Origin: an uncultured Oscillospiraceae bacterium
Lineage (GTDB): Bacteria; Bacillota; Clostridia; Oscillospirales; Oscillospiraceae
Assembly (NCBI GenBank): GCA_934660965.1
Contig: CAKUIM010000007.1
Span: 1-64,000, forward strand
Reading direction: 5' to 3'
Length of the DNA stretch: 64,000 nt
Positions within the stretch are counted from its first letter, which is position 1. Every line of letters starts with the position of its first letter. Shown in pieces: positions 42,369-50,475 of this stretch. A program made the translations under genes and the position numbers. A model generated the notes under the pieces. It ran no database searches. It was not told the DNA's origin and saw nothing but the letters and a program-made list of their open reading frames with translations.

Positions 42369-42719
42369 TTGACTGTTGCACAGCTCATTGATCGCCTGGA
42401 CCTTGGCGTTTTCCATCTTGCCGACCCAGACGCCGCCGTCCTGGGCGGCTACTGCGGCGACCTTCTAAGCTGGGTCATGGGCCGCGCCGTCGAAGGCGAG
42501 GCGTGGCTTACCATCATGAGCAATATAAACGTGGCGGCGGTGGCCTCCCTGGCCGGAGCGCCCTGCGTCATCCTCACCGAGGGCGTGCCCCCCGACCCGC
42601 CCCTGCTCGCGCGCGCCCGGGAGCAGGGTGTCACCCTTCTGGGCACCGGGCTTTCCACCTACCGGTGCGCCGCCGCCCTCTCCAATGCCCTCTCGCAGCC
42701 GCCGGAAGGCCGGATCTGA
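42369..42719 (+). CDS. DRTGG domain protein, second copy
   Basis: Protein of 116 residues with a DRTGG-like domain, divergent from the first copy. Motifs include YCGDLLSWVMGRAVEGEAW, NINVAAVASLAGAPCVILTE and GVTLLGTGLSTYRCAAALS. Of two in-frame starts I choose TTG at 42369, eleven bases after AAAGG, since homologues begin MTVAQL-like and the GTG at 42360 sits two bases from that site. It ends four bases before the PHP gene. Confidence 0.75.
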   Translation: MTVAQLIDRLDLGVFHLADPDAAVLGGYCGDLLSWVMGRAVEGEAWLTIMSNINVAAVASLAGAPCVILTEGVPPDPPLLARAREQGVTLLGTGLSTYRCAAALSNALSQPPEGRI

Positions 42720-42723
42720 CGCC

Positions 42724-43437
42724 ATGCCGGACTACTTCTTCGACCTGCATCTTCATAGCTGCCTGTCCCCCTGCGGCGGCGAGGAAATGACCCCCTGCGA
42801 CCTTGCCGCCATGTGCGCCCTGGCCGGACTCCAGATCGTCGCCCTCACTGACCACAACACCGCCGGCAACTGCGCCGCCTTCTGCGCCGCAGCCCGCCGC
42901 TGCGGCCTGCTGGCCCTGCCCGGCATGGAGCTCACCACCCGGGAGGAGGTCCATGTGGTGTGCCTCTTCCCCGGCCTTGCCGAAGCCGAAGCTTTCTCCC
43001 GAACGGTGCGCGCCCTGCTGCCCCCCATCCCCAACGATCCCGCCGTGTTCGGCCCCCAGCTCCTCATGGACGACCGGGACCGCATCCTCGGAGAGGAGAC
43101 CGCCCTGCTCGCCGGCGCCGCCGACATCGGCGTGTACGAGGCCGCCCGGGCGGTGGAGGCCCTCGGGGGCGTCGCCTACCCCGCCCATATCGACCGGCCG
43201 TCCTTCTCCCTGCTTGCAAGCCTCGGCCTGTGGGACCCGGCCCTGGGCTTCCCTCTGGCGGAGATCTCCCCCCATTGCCCGCCGGAGCTGCTGCGCCGGC
43301 GCGACCTTGCCGGGGTGCGCACCATCACCGCCTGCGATGCCCACTATCTCCACCAGATTCCCGACGCCCACCAGACCATGTTCCTGTCCGCCCTCACCCC
43401 CGAGGCCGTGCTGGAATGGCTGCGCCGGAGCGGCTGA
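42724..43437 (+). CDS. PHP domain phosphoesterase
   Basis: Protein of 237 residues of the PHP metal-dependent phosphoesterase family. Metal ligands appear in DLHLHSCLSPCGG, ALTDHNTAGNC, PGMELTTREEVHVVCLF, AYPAHIDRPSF and the terminal CDAHYLHQI. Relatives include histidinol phosphatase and the nucleases that hydrolyse 3',5'-bisphosphates. The position at the end of the sensory operon suggests removal of a signalling nucleotide or phosphate group, which is inference. A terminator follows. Confidence 0.87.
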   Translation: MPDYFFDLHLHSCLSPCGGEEMTPCDLAAMCALAGLQIVALTDHNTAGNCAAFCAAARRCGLLALPGMELTTREEVHVVCLFPGLAEAEAFSRTVRALLPPIPNDPAVFGPQLLMDDRDRILGEETALLAGAADIGVYEAARAVEALGGVAYPAHIDRPSFSLLASLGLWDPALGFPLAEISPHCPPELLRRRDLAGVRTITACDAHYLHQIPDAHQTMFLSALTPEAVLEWLRRSG

Positions 43438-43542
43438 CGGCCCCTCACCCCTTCCAAACTCTCCGCCAGGCCCGTGGCCCGGCATCTCCCGGCTCCCTCC
43501 CCGCCGCAAGGCGGACTTGACTTATTTTCCGCCCTCATTCCC

Positions 43543-43574
43543 CTGAGTTTTGTGCCGAAACTCAGACTATTTTG
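43543..43574 (+). terminator. terminator after the sensory hydrogenase operon
   Basis: CTGAGTTT / AAACTCAG (43543-43550 and 43558-43565) with a 7-base loop and ACTATTTTGC after it. It separates the sensory part from the catalytic hydrogenase operon. Confidence 0.6.
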
Positions 43575-43647
43575 CTGGGAATTCGGAAAATTCTTATAAA
43601 ATATTTGTCAAATTTATGTAGTTAGCCTTTACTAACCCTCTGCCACT

Positions 43648-43665
43648 GTGTTAAACTTATAACGA
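43648..43665 (+). promoter_or_regulatory. candidate Rex operator overlapping the hydrogenase promoter
   Basis: CTGTTAAACTTATAACGA-type sequence matches the clostridial Rex consensus TTGTTAANNNNTTAACAA at 11 of 14 fixed positions. It contains the possible -10 box TATAAC (43658-43663). Rex represses NADH-consuming fermentation genes when NADH is low, consistent with the NADH-linked hydrogenase downstream. No rex gene is in the window. Confidence 0.4.
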
Positions 43666-43671
43666 TTGGAC

Positions 43672-43700
43672 GGGCGGTTGTTAAAAAATAACGGCCGCCC
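43672..43700 (+). other. hairpin in the hydrogenase leader RNA
   Basis: GGGCGGTTGTTA (43672-43683) pairs with TAACGGCCGCCC (43689-43700) across an AAAAA loop; two pairs are U-G wobbles, so the fold works best in RNA. It lies 66 bases upstream of the first gene and has no U-run. Confidence 0.5.
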
Positions 43701-43765
43701 TGTTCCATTACCCAGGAAACCCTGACCGCCCCTGCCCGGTCAAACCATTATAAGGAGGAACCACT

Positions 43766-44269
43766 ATGCCCAACTGCAAAACCGCAGTCCCGTACCGGCC
43801 CGACCCGGAGCGGGAGGAGCGCCTGCGCCAGGTCATTGCGGAACACAAAGGCCAGAGCGGCGCCACCATGCCCGTTCTTCAGGCCGCGCAGAATATCTTC
43901 GGATATCTGCCGGAGGAGGTCCAGATCATGATCGCCGAGGGGCTGGACATTCCCCTGTCCGAGGTCTACGGCGTTGCCACCTTCTACTCCCTGTTCACCC
44001 TCAACCCCAAGGGCAAATACAAGATCTCCGTGTGTCTCGGCACCGCCTGCTATGTCAAGGGCGCCGGCGACGTGCTGGAGGCCGTTGAAAAAAAGCTCAA
44101 TATCGCCCCCGGCGGCATCACGGCGGACGGCCTGTTCTCCCTGGAGGCCTGCCGCTGCATCGGCGCGTGCGGTCTGGCCCCCGTCATGACCATCAATGAG
44201 GATGTCTACGGCCGGCTCACCCCCGCCCAGATCGGCCCCATCCTGGATCAGTACATTCAGAAGGGATGA
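43766..44269 (+). CDS. hndA: NuoE-like [2Fe-2S] subunit of NAD-linked hydrogenase
   Basis: Protein of 167 residues with a thioredoxin-like [2Fe-2S] domain as in NuoE/HndA/HydC. The cluster cysteines lie in VCLGTACYVKGA and EACRCIGACGLAP. A helical N-terminal domain (about 1-75) includes MPVLQAAQNIFGYLPEEVQ and VYGVATFYSLF. This subunit connects electrons between FMN/NAD and the hydrogenase. Preceded by TAAGGAGG. It overlaps the ATPase-like gene by four bases (ATGA). Confidence 0.94.
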   Translation: MPNCKTAVPYRPDPEREERLRQVIAEHKGQSGATMPVLQAAQNIFGYLPEEVQIMIAEGLDIPLSEVYGVATFYSLFTLNPKGKYKISVCLGTACYVKGAGDVLEAVEKKLNIAPGGITADGLFSLEACRCIGACGLAPVMTINEDVYGRLTPAQIGPILDQYIQKG

Positions 44270-44817
44270 AGGAGCTCTCCCTTCACCTTCTTGACATTGC
44301 GCAGAACTCCCTTGCCGCCGGTGCGCAGCACCTGGACATCTCCCTCACCGAGGACGGCGCGGGCCGGCTGGAGATCACCGTCTCCGACGACGGCCGGGGC
44401 ATGACGCCGGAGCTGCTCGCGCGCGTCACCGACCCCTTCACCACCACCCGCACCACCCGGAAGGTGGGCCTTGGTCTGCCCCTCTACCGCCTGGCGGCGG
44501 AGCAGACCGGCGGCAGCCTTGCCATCCAGAGCGCCGTGGGCCGCGGCACCGTTGTCACCGCGGTATTCTGCCGCACCCACCTGGACTGCCCCCCGCTGGG
44601 GGACCTGGCCGGGACGGTGGCGCTGCTCATCCAGGGCAGCCCCGGCGTCAGCCTCACCTACCGGCACACCACCCCCTCCGGCGCCGCAGCGCTCTCCACC
44701 GCGCAGCTCACCGACGCCCTGGGGGAGGACGTGAGCCTGTCAGAGCCGGCAGTCTTTGCATGGATCCGCGACTATCTCTCCGAGCAGGAAGCCCAAATAG
44801 AAGGAGCTGAATCATAA
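44266..44817 (+). CDS. GHKL ATPase domain protein in the hydrogenase operon
   Basis: Protein of 183 residues with a histidine-kinase-like ATPase domain: LLDIAQNSLAAGAQHLDIS (N box), VSDDGRGMTP (G1), TTTRTTRKVGLGLPLYR (G2) and the SAVGRGT strand. There is no phosphorylatable histidine domain. Such stand-alone ATPases are regularly located between the NuoE-like and 2Fe-2S genes of clostridial hydrogenases, where their role is unknown. The C-terminal 70 residues are not conserved with any domain I recognise. Confidence 0.87.
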   Translation: MKELSLHLLDIAQNSLAAGAQHLDISLTEDGAGRLEITVSDDGRGMTPELLARVTDPFTTTRTTRKVGLGLPLYRLAAEQTGGSLAIQSAVGRGTVVTAVFCRTHLDCPPLGDLAGTVALLIQGSPGVSLTYRHTTPSGAAALSTAQLTDALGEDVSLSEPAVFAWIRDYLSEQEAQIEGAES

Positions 44818-44819
44818 TA

Positions 44820-45188
44820 ATGAAGAGCCTGGAAGAACTCAAAGCCATTCGTGAAAAGATGAAGAAGCAGATGGACCTGCGGGACAGCGACGACAGCAAT
44901 ATCCGCGTGGTCGTCGGCATGGCCACCTGCGGCATCGCCGCCGGCGCCCGCCCTGTGCTGTCCGCCTTCCTGGAGGAGGTTGACAAGCGGGGCCTCCAGA
45001 ACATCACCGTCTCTCAGACCGGCTGCATCGGCGTGTGCCGTCTGGAGCCCATTGTGGAGGTCTTTGTCCCCGGCCAGGAGAAGGTCACCTACGCCAAGGT
45101 CAAGCCCGAGATGGTCCCCATCATCGTGGAGCAGCACCTGGTCAACCACAACGTGGTCACCGATTTCACCATCGGCGCTGCCGAATAA
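44820..45188 (+). CDS. hndB: (2Fe-2S) ferredoxin-like subunit
   Basis: Protein of 122 residues with a charged helix at the start (about 1-28) and a thioredoxin-like [2Fe-2S] domain whose cysteines are in GMATCGIAAGA and TGCIGVCRLEP. It corresponds to HndB of the Desulfovibrio NADP-reducing hydrogenase, a likely electron-transfer subunit. AAGGAG precedes the ATG, which lies two bases after the stop of the previous gene. Confidence 0.9.
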   Translation: MKSLEELKAIREKMKKQMDLRDSDDSNIRVVVGMATCGIAAGARPVLSAFLEEVDKRGLQNITVSQTGCIGVCRLEPIVEVFVPGQEKVTYAKVKPEMVPIIVEQHLVNHNVVTDFTIGAAE

Positions 45189-45202
45189 GGAGGTAAGTTC
45201 AC

Positions 45203-47005
45203 ATGAATCACATCCGCTGCCACATTATGGTGTGCGCCGGTACCGGCTGTACCTCCTCCGAAAGCCCCAAGATCATCGATGCCTTTGAGCGCGAGCTCAA
45301 GGCCGCCGGCGTGGACAGCGAGGCCAAGGTCGTCAAGACCGGCTGCTTCGGCCTGTGCGCCATGGGGCCCATCGTCATGGTGTTCCCCGAGGGCGCCTGC
45401 TACACCCGCGTCACCGCCGACGACGTGCCCGAGATCGTCTCCGAGCACATTGTCAAGGGCCGCATCGTAGAGCGTCTGCTCCACATGGACGGCGACGCCG
45501 GCGAGACTGTCACCTCCCTTGCCGACACCCAGTTCTATAAGCACCAGATGCGCATTGCCCTGCGCCACTGCGGCGTCATCGACCCCGAGTCCATCGACGA
45601 GTACCTGGGCGTCAACGGCTACACCGCCCTCGAGCGCGTCCTCACCGAGAAGATCCCCCCTCAGGAGATCATCGACTCCCTGAAGAAGTCCGGCCTGCGC
45701 GGCCGCGGCGGCGCGGGCTTCTCCACCGGCATGAAGTGGCAGTTCACCTACGACGCCGTCAGCCCCGACGGCATCAAGTACGTCTGCTGCAACGCCGACG
45801 AGGGCGACCCCGGCGCCTTTATGGACCGCTCCATCCTGGAGGGCGACCCCTTCTCCGTCATCGAGGCCATGACCATCGCCGGCTACACCGTGGGCTCCAA
45901 CCAGGGCTACATCTACATCCGCGCCGAGTACCCCATCGCCGTCAAGCGCCTGGAGATCGCCATCGCCCAGGCCCGGGACTACGGCCTGCTGGGCGAGAAC
46001 ATTCTGGGCAGCGGCTTCTCCTTCAACCTGGAGCTGCGCCTGGGCGCCGGCGCCTTTGTGTGCGGCGAGGAGACCGCCCTGATGACCTCCATCGAGGGCC
46101 ACCGCGGCGAGCCCCGTCCCCGTCCTCCCTTCCCCGCCGTCAAGGGCCTGTTCGCCCGTCCCACCCTCCTCAACAACGTGGAGACCTACGCCAACATCAC
46201 CTGGATCCTCCTCAACGGCTGGGAAAAGTTTGCCGAGATCGGCACCGAGAAGTCCAAGGGCACCAAGGTGTTCGCCCTGGGCGGCAAGATCACCAACACC
46301 GGCCTTGTGGAGGTGCCCATGGGCACCACGCTGCGCACCATCATCGAGGACATCGGCGGCGGCATCCCCAACGGCAAGAAGTTCAAGGCCGCCCAGACCG
46401 GCGGCCCCTCCGGCGGCTGCATCCCCGCCGAGCTCATCGACACCCCCATCGACTATGACTCCCTCACCGCCATCGGCTCCATGATGGGCTCCGGCGGCCT
46501 GATCGTCATGGACGAGGACAACTGCATGGTGGACATCGCCAAGTTCTTCCTGGAATTCTGCGTGGACGAGTCCTGCGGCAAGTGCGTGCCCTGCCGCATC
46601 GGCACCAAGCGTCTTTACGACCTGCTGTGCAAGATTACCGACGGCAAGGGCACCCTGGAGGACCTTGACACCATCGAGGAGCTGTGCCACCACCTGAAGG
46701 ACTCCGCCCTGTGCGCTCTGGGCCAGTCCGCCCCCAACCCGGTGCTGTCCACCCTGAAGTATTTCCGGGAGGAGTACATCGCCCACGTTGTGGAGAAGCG
46801 CTGCCCTGCCGGCGTGTGCCGGAACCTGCTGCACTACGAGATCCAGGCAGACAAGTGCAAGGGCTGCACCCTGTGCGCCCGCAGCTGCCCGGTGGGCGCC
46901 ATCACCGGCGCGGTGCGCGCCCCCCATGTCATCGACCAGGACAAGTGCATCAAGTGCGGCCTGTGCCAGAGCAACTGCCGCTTTGACGCCATTGTCAAGC
47001 ACTAA
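45203..47005 (+). CDS. hndC: NuoF-like flavoprotein subunit of NAD-linked hydrogenase
   Basis: Protein of 600 residues. An N-terminal [2Fe-2S] thioredoxin-like domain (about 1-100, CAGTGC and TGCFGLCAMGP) is followed by the FMN/NAD-binding NuoF core with GLRGRGGAGFSTGMKW, CNADEGDPGAF, the FeS site SCGKCVPCRIG, and two C-terminal [4Fe-4S] motifs (CKGCTLCARSCP and CIKCGLCQSNC). It oxidises or reduces NAD(H) in the enzyme that may confurcate with ferredoxin. Coupled with hydrogenase HydA downstream by a short gap. Confidence 0.96.
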   Translation: MNHIRCHIMVCAGTGCTSSESPKIIDAFERELKAAGVDSEAKVVKTGCFGLCAMGPIVMVFPEGACYTRVTADDVPEIVSEHIVKGRIVERLLHMDGDAGETVTSLADTQFYKHQMRIALRHCGVIDPESIDEYLGVNGYTALERVLTEKIPPQEIIDSLKKSGLRGRGGAGFSTGMKWQFTYDAVSPDGIKYVCCNADEGDPGAFMDRSILEGDPFSVIEAMTIAGYTVGSNQGYIYIRAEYPIAVKRLEIAIAQARDYGLLGENILGSGFSFNLELRLGAGAFVCGEETALMTSIEGHRGEPRPRPPFPAVKGLFARPTLLNNVETYANITWILLNGWEKFAEIGTEKSKGTKVFALGGKITNTGLVEVPMGTTLRTIIEDIGGGIPNGKKFKAAQTGGPSGGCIPAELIDTPIDYDSLTAIGSMMGSGGLIVMDEDNCMVDIAKFFLEFCVDESCGKCVPCRIGTKRLYDLLCKITDGKGTLEDLDTIEELCHHLKDSALCALGQSAPNPVLSTLKYFREEYIAHVVEKRCPAGVCRNLLHYEIQADKCKGCTLCARSCPVGAITGAVRAPHVIDQDKCIKCGLCQSNCRFDAIVKH

Positions 47006-47022
47006 GGGAAGGAGTGACGAAC

Positions 47023-48783
47023 ATGGACAAGAAAATGATTTCGCTTACCATCGACAATATCCCCGTCATCGTTCCCGAGGGCACCACCATCCTGGAGGCC
47101 GCCCGCAGTGCCGGGATCAAGATCCCGTCTCTTTGCTACCTCAAGGATGTCAACGAGATCGGCGCCTGCCGCATCTGCGTGGTGGAGGTCAAGGGCGCCC
47201 GCTCGCTGATGGCCTCCTGCGTCTATCCCGTCAGCGAGGGCATGGAGGTCAAGACCAACACCCCCAAGGTCCGCCATTCCCGGCAGCTCACGCTGGAGCT
47301 CATCCTCTCCAACCACCGTATGGACTGTCTGACCTGCTCCCGCAACGCCCACTGCGAGCTGCGGCAGCTGGCCGCAGACCTTGGCATCGACGCCGTGCGC
47401 TACGCCAATGACCAGCTGCTTCCCCAGATTGAGGACTCCGCCCTCCACCTGGTGCGGGATAACTCCAAGTGCATCCTGTGCCGCCGCTGTGTCGCCGCCT
47501 GCCGCAAGCAGCAGGCCGTGGGCGTTATCGGCCCCAACAACCGCGGCTTCAATACCCACATCGGCTCCGCCTTCGACCGGGACCTGGCCGAGGTGGACTG
47601 CGTTTCCTGCGGCCAGTGCATCGTGGCCTGCCCCACCGGCGCTCTGGCCGAGAAGAGCTCCGTTTCCGAGGTGCTCGAGGCCCTGCACGACCCCAATAAG
47701 CACGTTGTGGTGGGCCCCGCCCCCGCCGTGCGCGTCACCCTGGGCGAGTGCTTCGGCATGCCTGTTGGCACCAACGTGGAGGGCAAGATGATCTCCGCCC
47801 TGCGCCGCCTGGGCTTTGACAAGGTCTTTGACGTGGACACCGCCGCCGACTTCACCATCATGGAGGAGGGCACCGAGTTCATCCAGCGCCTGGGCGAGGG
47901 CGGCACCCTGCCCATGATCACCTCCTGCTCCCCGGGCTGGATCCGCTTCTGCGAGCAGCACTACCCCGAGTTCATCCCCAACCTGTCCTCCTGCAAGTCC
48001 CCCCAGCAGATGTTCGGCTCCCTGGTGAAGAGCTATTACGCCGAGAAGATGGGCCTCAATCCCGAGGACATCTATGTGGTGTCCATCATGCCCTGCACCG
48101 CCAAGAAGTACGAGGTCAAGCGGGAAGAGCAGCGCATGAAGAACGGCTGCATGCCCGTGGACGCCTCCCTCACCACCCGCGAGCTTGCCCAGATGATCAC
48201 CCAGGCCGGCATGATGTTTGACCACCTGCCCGACGGCACCTTCGACCCCATGCTGGGCCTGTCCACCGGCGCGTCCGTTATCTTCGGCGCCACCGGCGGC
48301 GTGATGGAGGCCGCGCTGCGCACCGTGGTGGCCAAGGTCACCGACAGCGAGATGGGCCCCCTGGAGTTCCACGAGGTCCGCGGCATCCAGGGTATCAAGG
48401 AGGCCACCTATGAGCTGCCCGGCAAGACTGTCCGGGTGTGCGTCGCCTCCGGCCTTTCCAACGCCAAGACTGTTCTGGACGGCATCCGCGCCGGAGAGCT
48501 CCACTATGACTTTATCGAGTTCATGGCCTGCCCCGGCGGCTGCATCAACGGCGGCGGCCAGCCCCTGCACCCCTCCTCCGTGCGCTCCTTCACCGATCTG
48601 CGCACCCTGCGCGCCCGCGCGCTCTACAAGCAGGACGAGGGCATGGAGCTGCGCAAGAGCCACGAGAACCCCGTGGTCAAGGAGGTCTACTCCACCTACC
48701 TGGGCGCCCCCGGCAGCCACAAGGCTCACGAACTGCTCCACTGCGAGTACGTGCCCCAGAAGCGCTACCGCACCGACAACTGA
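47023..48783 (+). CDS. hndD: NADH-dependent [FeFe] hydrogenase catalytic subunit (group A6-like)
   Basis: Protein of 586 residues. N-terminal [2Fe-2S] domain with YLKDVNEIGACRICVVEV, a His-Cys [4Fe-4S] motif (SNHRMDCLTCSRNAHCEL), two [4Fe-4S] motifs (CILCRRCVAACR and CVSCGQCIVACP), then the H-cluster domain with L1 TSCSPGW (T300-W306), L2 MPCTAKKYE (C358) and L3 EFMACPGGCINGGG (C503, C507). A small-subunit-like tail closes it. The L1 serine at 303 in place of the second cysteine is usual, as I recall, in NAD-linked A6 enzymes. ATG at 47023 follows GGAAGGAG. Reversibly makes H2. Confidence 0.96.
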   Translation: MDKKMISLTIDNIPVIVPEGTTILEAARSAGIKIPSLCYLKDVNEIGACRICVVEVKGARSLMASCVYPVSEGMEVKTNTPKVRHSRQLTLELILSNHRMDCLTCSRNAHCELRQLAADLGIDAVRYANDQLLPQIEDSALHLVRDNSKCILCRRCVAACRKQQAVGVIGPNNRGFNTHIGSAFDRDLAEVDCVSCGQCIVACPTGALAEKSSVSEVLEALHDPNKHVVVGPAPAVRVTLGECFGMPVGTNVEGKMISALRRLGFDKVFDVDTAADFTIMEEGTEFIQRLGEGGTLPMITSCSPGWIRFCEQHYPEFIPNLSSCKSPQQMFGSLVKSYYAEKMGLNPEDIYVVSIMPCTAKKYEVKREEQRMKNGCMPVDASLTTRELAQMITQAGMMFDHLPDGTFDPMLGLSTGASVIFGATGGVMEAALRTVVAKVTDSEMGPLEFHEVRGIQGIKEATYELPGKTVRVCVASGLSNAKTVLDGIRAGELHYDFIEFMACPGGCINGGGQPLHPSSVRSFTDLRTLRARALYKQDEGMELRKSHENPVVKEVYSTYLGAPGSHKAHELLHCEYVPQKRYRTDN

Positions 48784-48794
48784 TTCTGCTGTCC

Positions 48795-48831
48795 AAAACC
48801 CCCGGCAAAGCATGCTTTGCCGGGGGTTTTT
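48795..48831 (+). terminator. terminator of the hydrogenase operon
   Basis: Long perfect stem AAAACCCCCGGCAAAGC / GCTTTGCCGGGGGTTTT (48795-48811 and 48814-48830) with a trailing T-run. Confidence 0.9.
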
Positions 48832-48933
48832 CCTGCCCCGGGGGTCGTTGACGCGGGCAAAACGGGCGTGTATAATAGGCTCAAAAAGGCGGGTATTTTG
48901 TCCCCTGCGCCCCATAACGGAAGGAGCTTTGGC

Positions 48934-49986
48934 ATGAACACTCTGGTCATTGAAAAAAGCGCCCTGAAAAATAACGTCAGCCGCATCAAGGAGCTTGCCG
49001 GCTCCGCCTATGTCTACGCCAACCTCTCCGGCGACGGCCAGGGGCTGGGGGCAGCCCCTCTGGCCCTTCTCCTGCGGGACGAGGGGGTGAGCCGCTTCGC
49101 GGTGGACAGCGTGGAGTCCGCCCAGGCCGTGCGCAAGGCCGGCCTTGTGGATGAGGAGCTTCTCATGCTCCGCTCCCTCACCGATCGCGCCGCCCTGGAG
49201 CAGCTGGCCGACCTGAACGTCATCTGCTCGGTTGGCTCGCTGGAGGCGGGCATGGCCCTCAACGCCGTGGCGGAAAACCGCTCCACCGTCATCGAGGCCC
49301 ACCTGGAGATCGACAGCGGCATGGGCTTCGGCGGCTTCCCCGCCGAGGAGCCGGAAAAGATTGTCACTGTGGTCCACAACCTGCCCAACGTGGCCTTCTC
49401 CGGCGTCTACACCCAGCTTGCCAGCACCAAGGCCCTCCCCGCCCAGCTGGAGCTGTTCCAGAAGGCGGTGGACGCCCTGCGTGAGGCCGGCTGCGAGACC
49501 GGCCTTGTCCATGCCGCCGGCTCCTTCGCTCTGCTCCACAGCGACCTGACCCATCTCGACGCCGTCCGGGCCGGCTCCGCCCTGCTGGGCCGCTGCCAGC
49601 GCACCCGGGGGGACGGCCTGACCCTTGTGGGCTACGGCGAGGCCGCGGTGGAGAGCGTGCGCTGGCTGCCCGCCGGCCACACCGTGGGCAACGAAAAGCG
49701 CAAAACCCTGCGCAAGCCCACCCGCACCGCCGTCATCCCGGTGGGCTATCAGAACGGCTTCGGGGTAGAGCCCCCGGCGTCCGGCCTCTGGGAGGCCCTG
49801 CGGCGGCTGCGCCGGCAGCACCGGCGCACCGTGCGCATCAACGGCCAGCGCGCCCGCATCCTGGGCTCCATCGGCGCAAGCCAGATCCTGGTCAACGTCA
49901 CCTCCCTCAAGTGCTCCGAGGGGGACATCGCCACCTTCGACATCGAGCCTATCTTCGCCCGGGGCTTCCGGCGGGAATTCCGCTGA
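48934..49986 (+). CDS. alanine racemase-fold protein lacking catalytic residues
   Basis: Protein of 350 residues that aligns over its whole length with alanine racemase. The PLP-lysine segment, normally AVVKADAYGHG, reads AYVYANLSGDG at residues 25-35, so the lysine is Y28 and the Tyr and His are Ser and Asp. The second catalytic tyrosine region (HTIGYG in relatives) is HTVGNE, with N253. The GMGRLG arginine region is GMGFGG. It probably has neither PLP nor racemase activity. ATG at 48934 follows GGAAGGAG; dtd follows by 12 bases. Confidence 0.82.
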   Translation: MNTLVIEKSALKNNVSRIKELAGSAYVYANLSGDGQGLGAAPLALLLRDEGVSRFAVDSVESAQAVRKAGLVDEELLMLRSLTDRAALEQLADLNVICSVGSLEAGMALNAVAENRSTVIEAHLEIDSGMGFGGFPAEEPEKIVTVVHNLPNVAFSGVYTQLASTKALPAQLELFQKAVDALREAGCETGLVHAAGSFALLHSDLTHLDAVRAGSALLGRCQRTRGDGLTLVGYGEAAVESVRWLPAGHTVGNEKRKTLRKPTRTAVIPVGYQNGFGVEPPASGLWEALRRLRRQHRRTVRINGQRARILGSIGASQILVNVTSLKCSEGDIATFDIEPIFARGFRREFR

Positions 49987-49998
49987 AGGGGGCGCGCC

Positions 49999-50433
49999 AT
50001 GAAAGCAGTGGTCACCCGGGTAAAAAATGCCCGCGTTGAGATCGGCGGCGCGGTGTGCGGCCAGATCGGCCAGGGCCTTCTGGTGCTGCTGGGCGTCGGC
50101 CCGGAGGACACCGAGGCCACCGCCGATAAAATGGCGGACAAGCTCTGCGGCCTGCGCATTTTCGAGGACGAAGCCGGCAAAATGAACCGCAATCTCGCCG
50201 CCGTGGGGGGCGCGCTGCTCATCATCAGCCAGTTCACCCTCTATGCCGACACCTCCTCCCGCCGCCCCGGCTTCTCCGGCGCCGCCCGGCCGGAGCTTGC
50301 CATCCCCCTCTACGAGCGCGTCATGGCATCGTGCCGCGAGCGGGGCTTTGCCGTGGAGCACGGACAATTCGGCGCGGATATGCAGGTCTTTTCCCAGAAC
50401 GACGGCCCCGTCACCATCCTTCTGGAGCTATAA
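49999..50433 (+). CDS. dtd: D-aminoacyl-tRNA deacylase
   Basis: Enzyme of 144 residues that hydrolyses D-amino acids (and glycine from mischarged tRNA-Ala) off tRNA. The two active-site motifs are intact: SQFTLYADTSSRRPGFS (the SQxTL loop) and NDGPVTILLE (the Gly-cisPro type loop). It is 12 bases after the racemase-like gene with AAGGGGG before the ATG, so both are probably expressed together. Confidence 0.96.
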   Translation: MKAVVTRVKNARVEIGGAVCGQIGQGLLVLLGVGPEDTEATADKMADKLCGLRIFEDEAGKMNRNLAAVGGALLIISQFTLYADTSSRRPGFSGAARPELAIPLYERVMASCRERGFAVEHGQFGADMQVFSQNDGPVTILLEL

Positions 50434-50475
50434 ATTCCTCTTGCACCATCAATCAAAAAGAAAGCTGGGTCCGGT

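Noticed and set aside
43678..43695. Second Rex site TTGTTAAAAAATAACGG
   Set aside because: Arm spacing is one base short of the consensus and the sequence is better explained as the loop and inner stem of an RNA hairpin.
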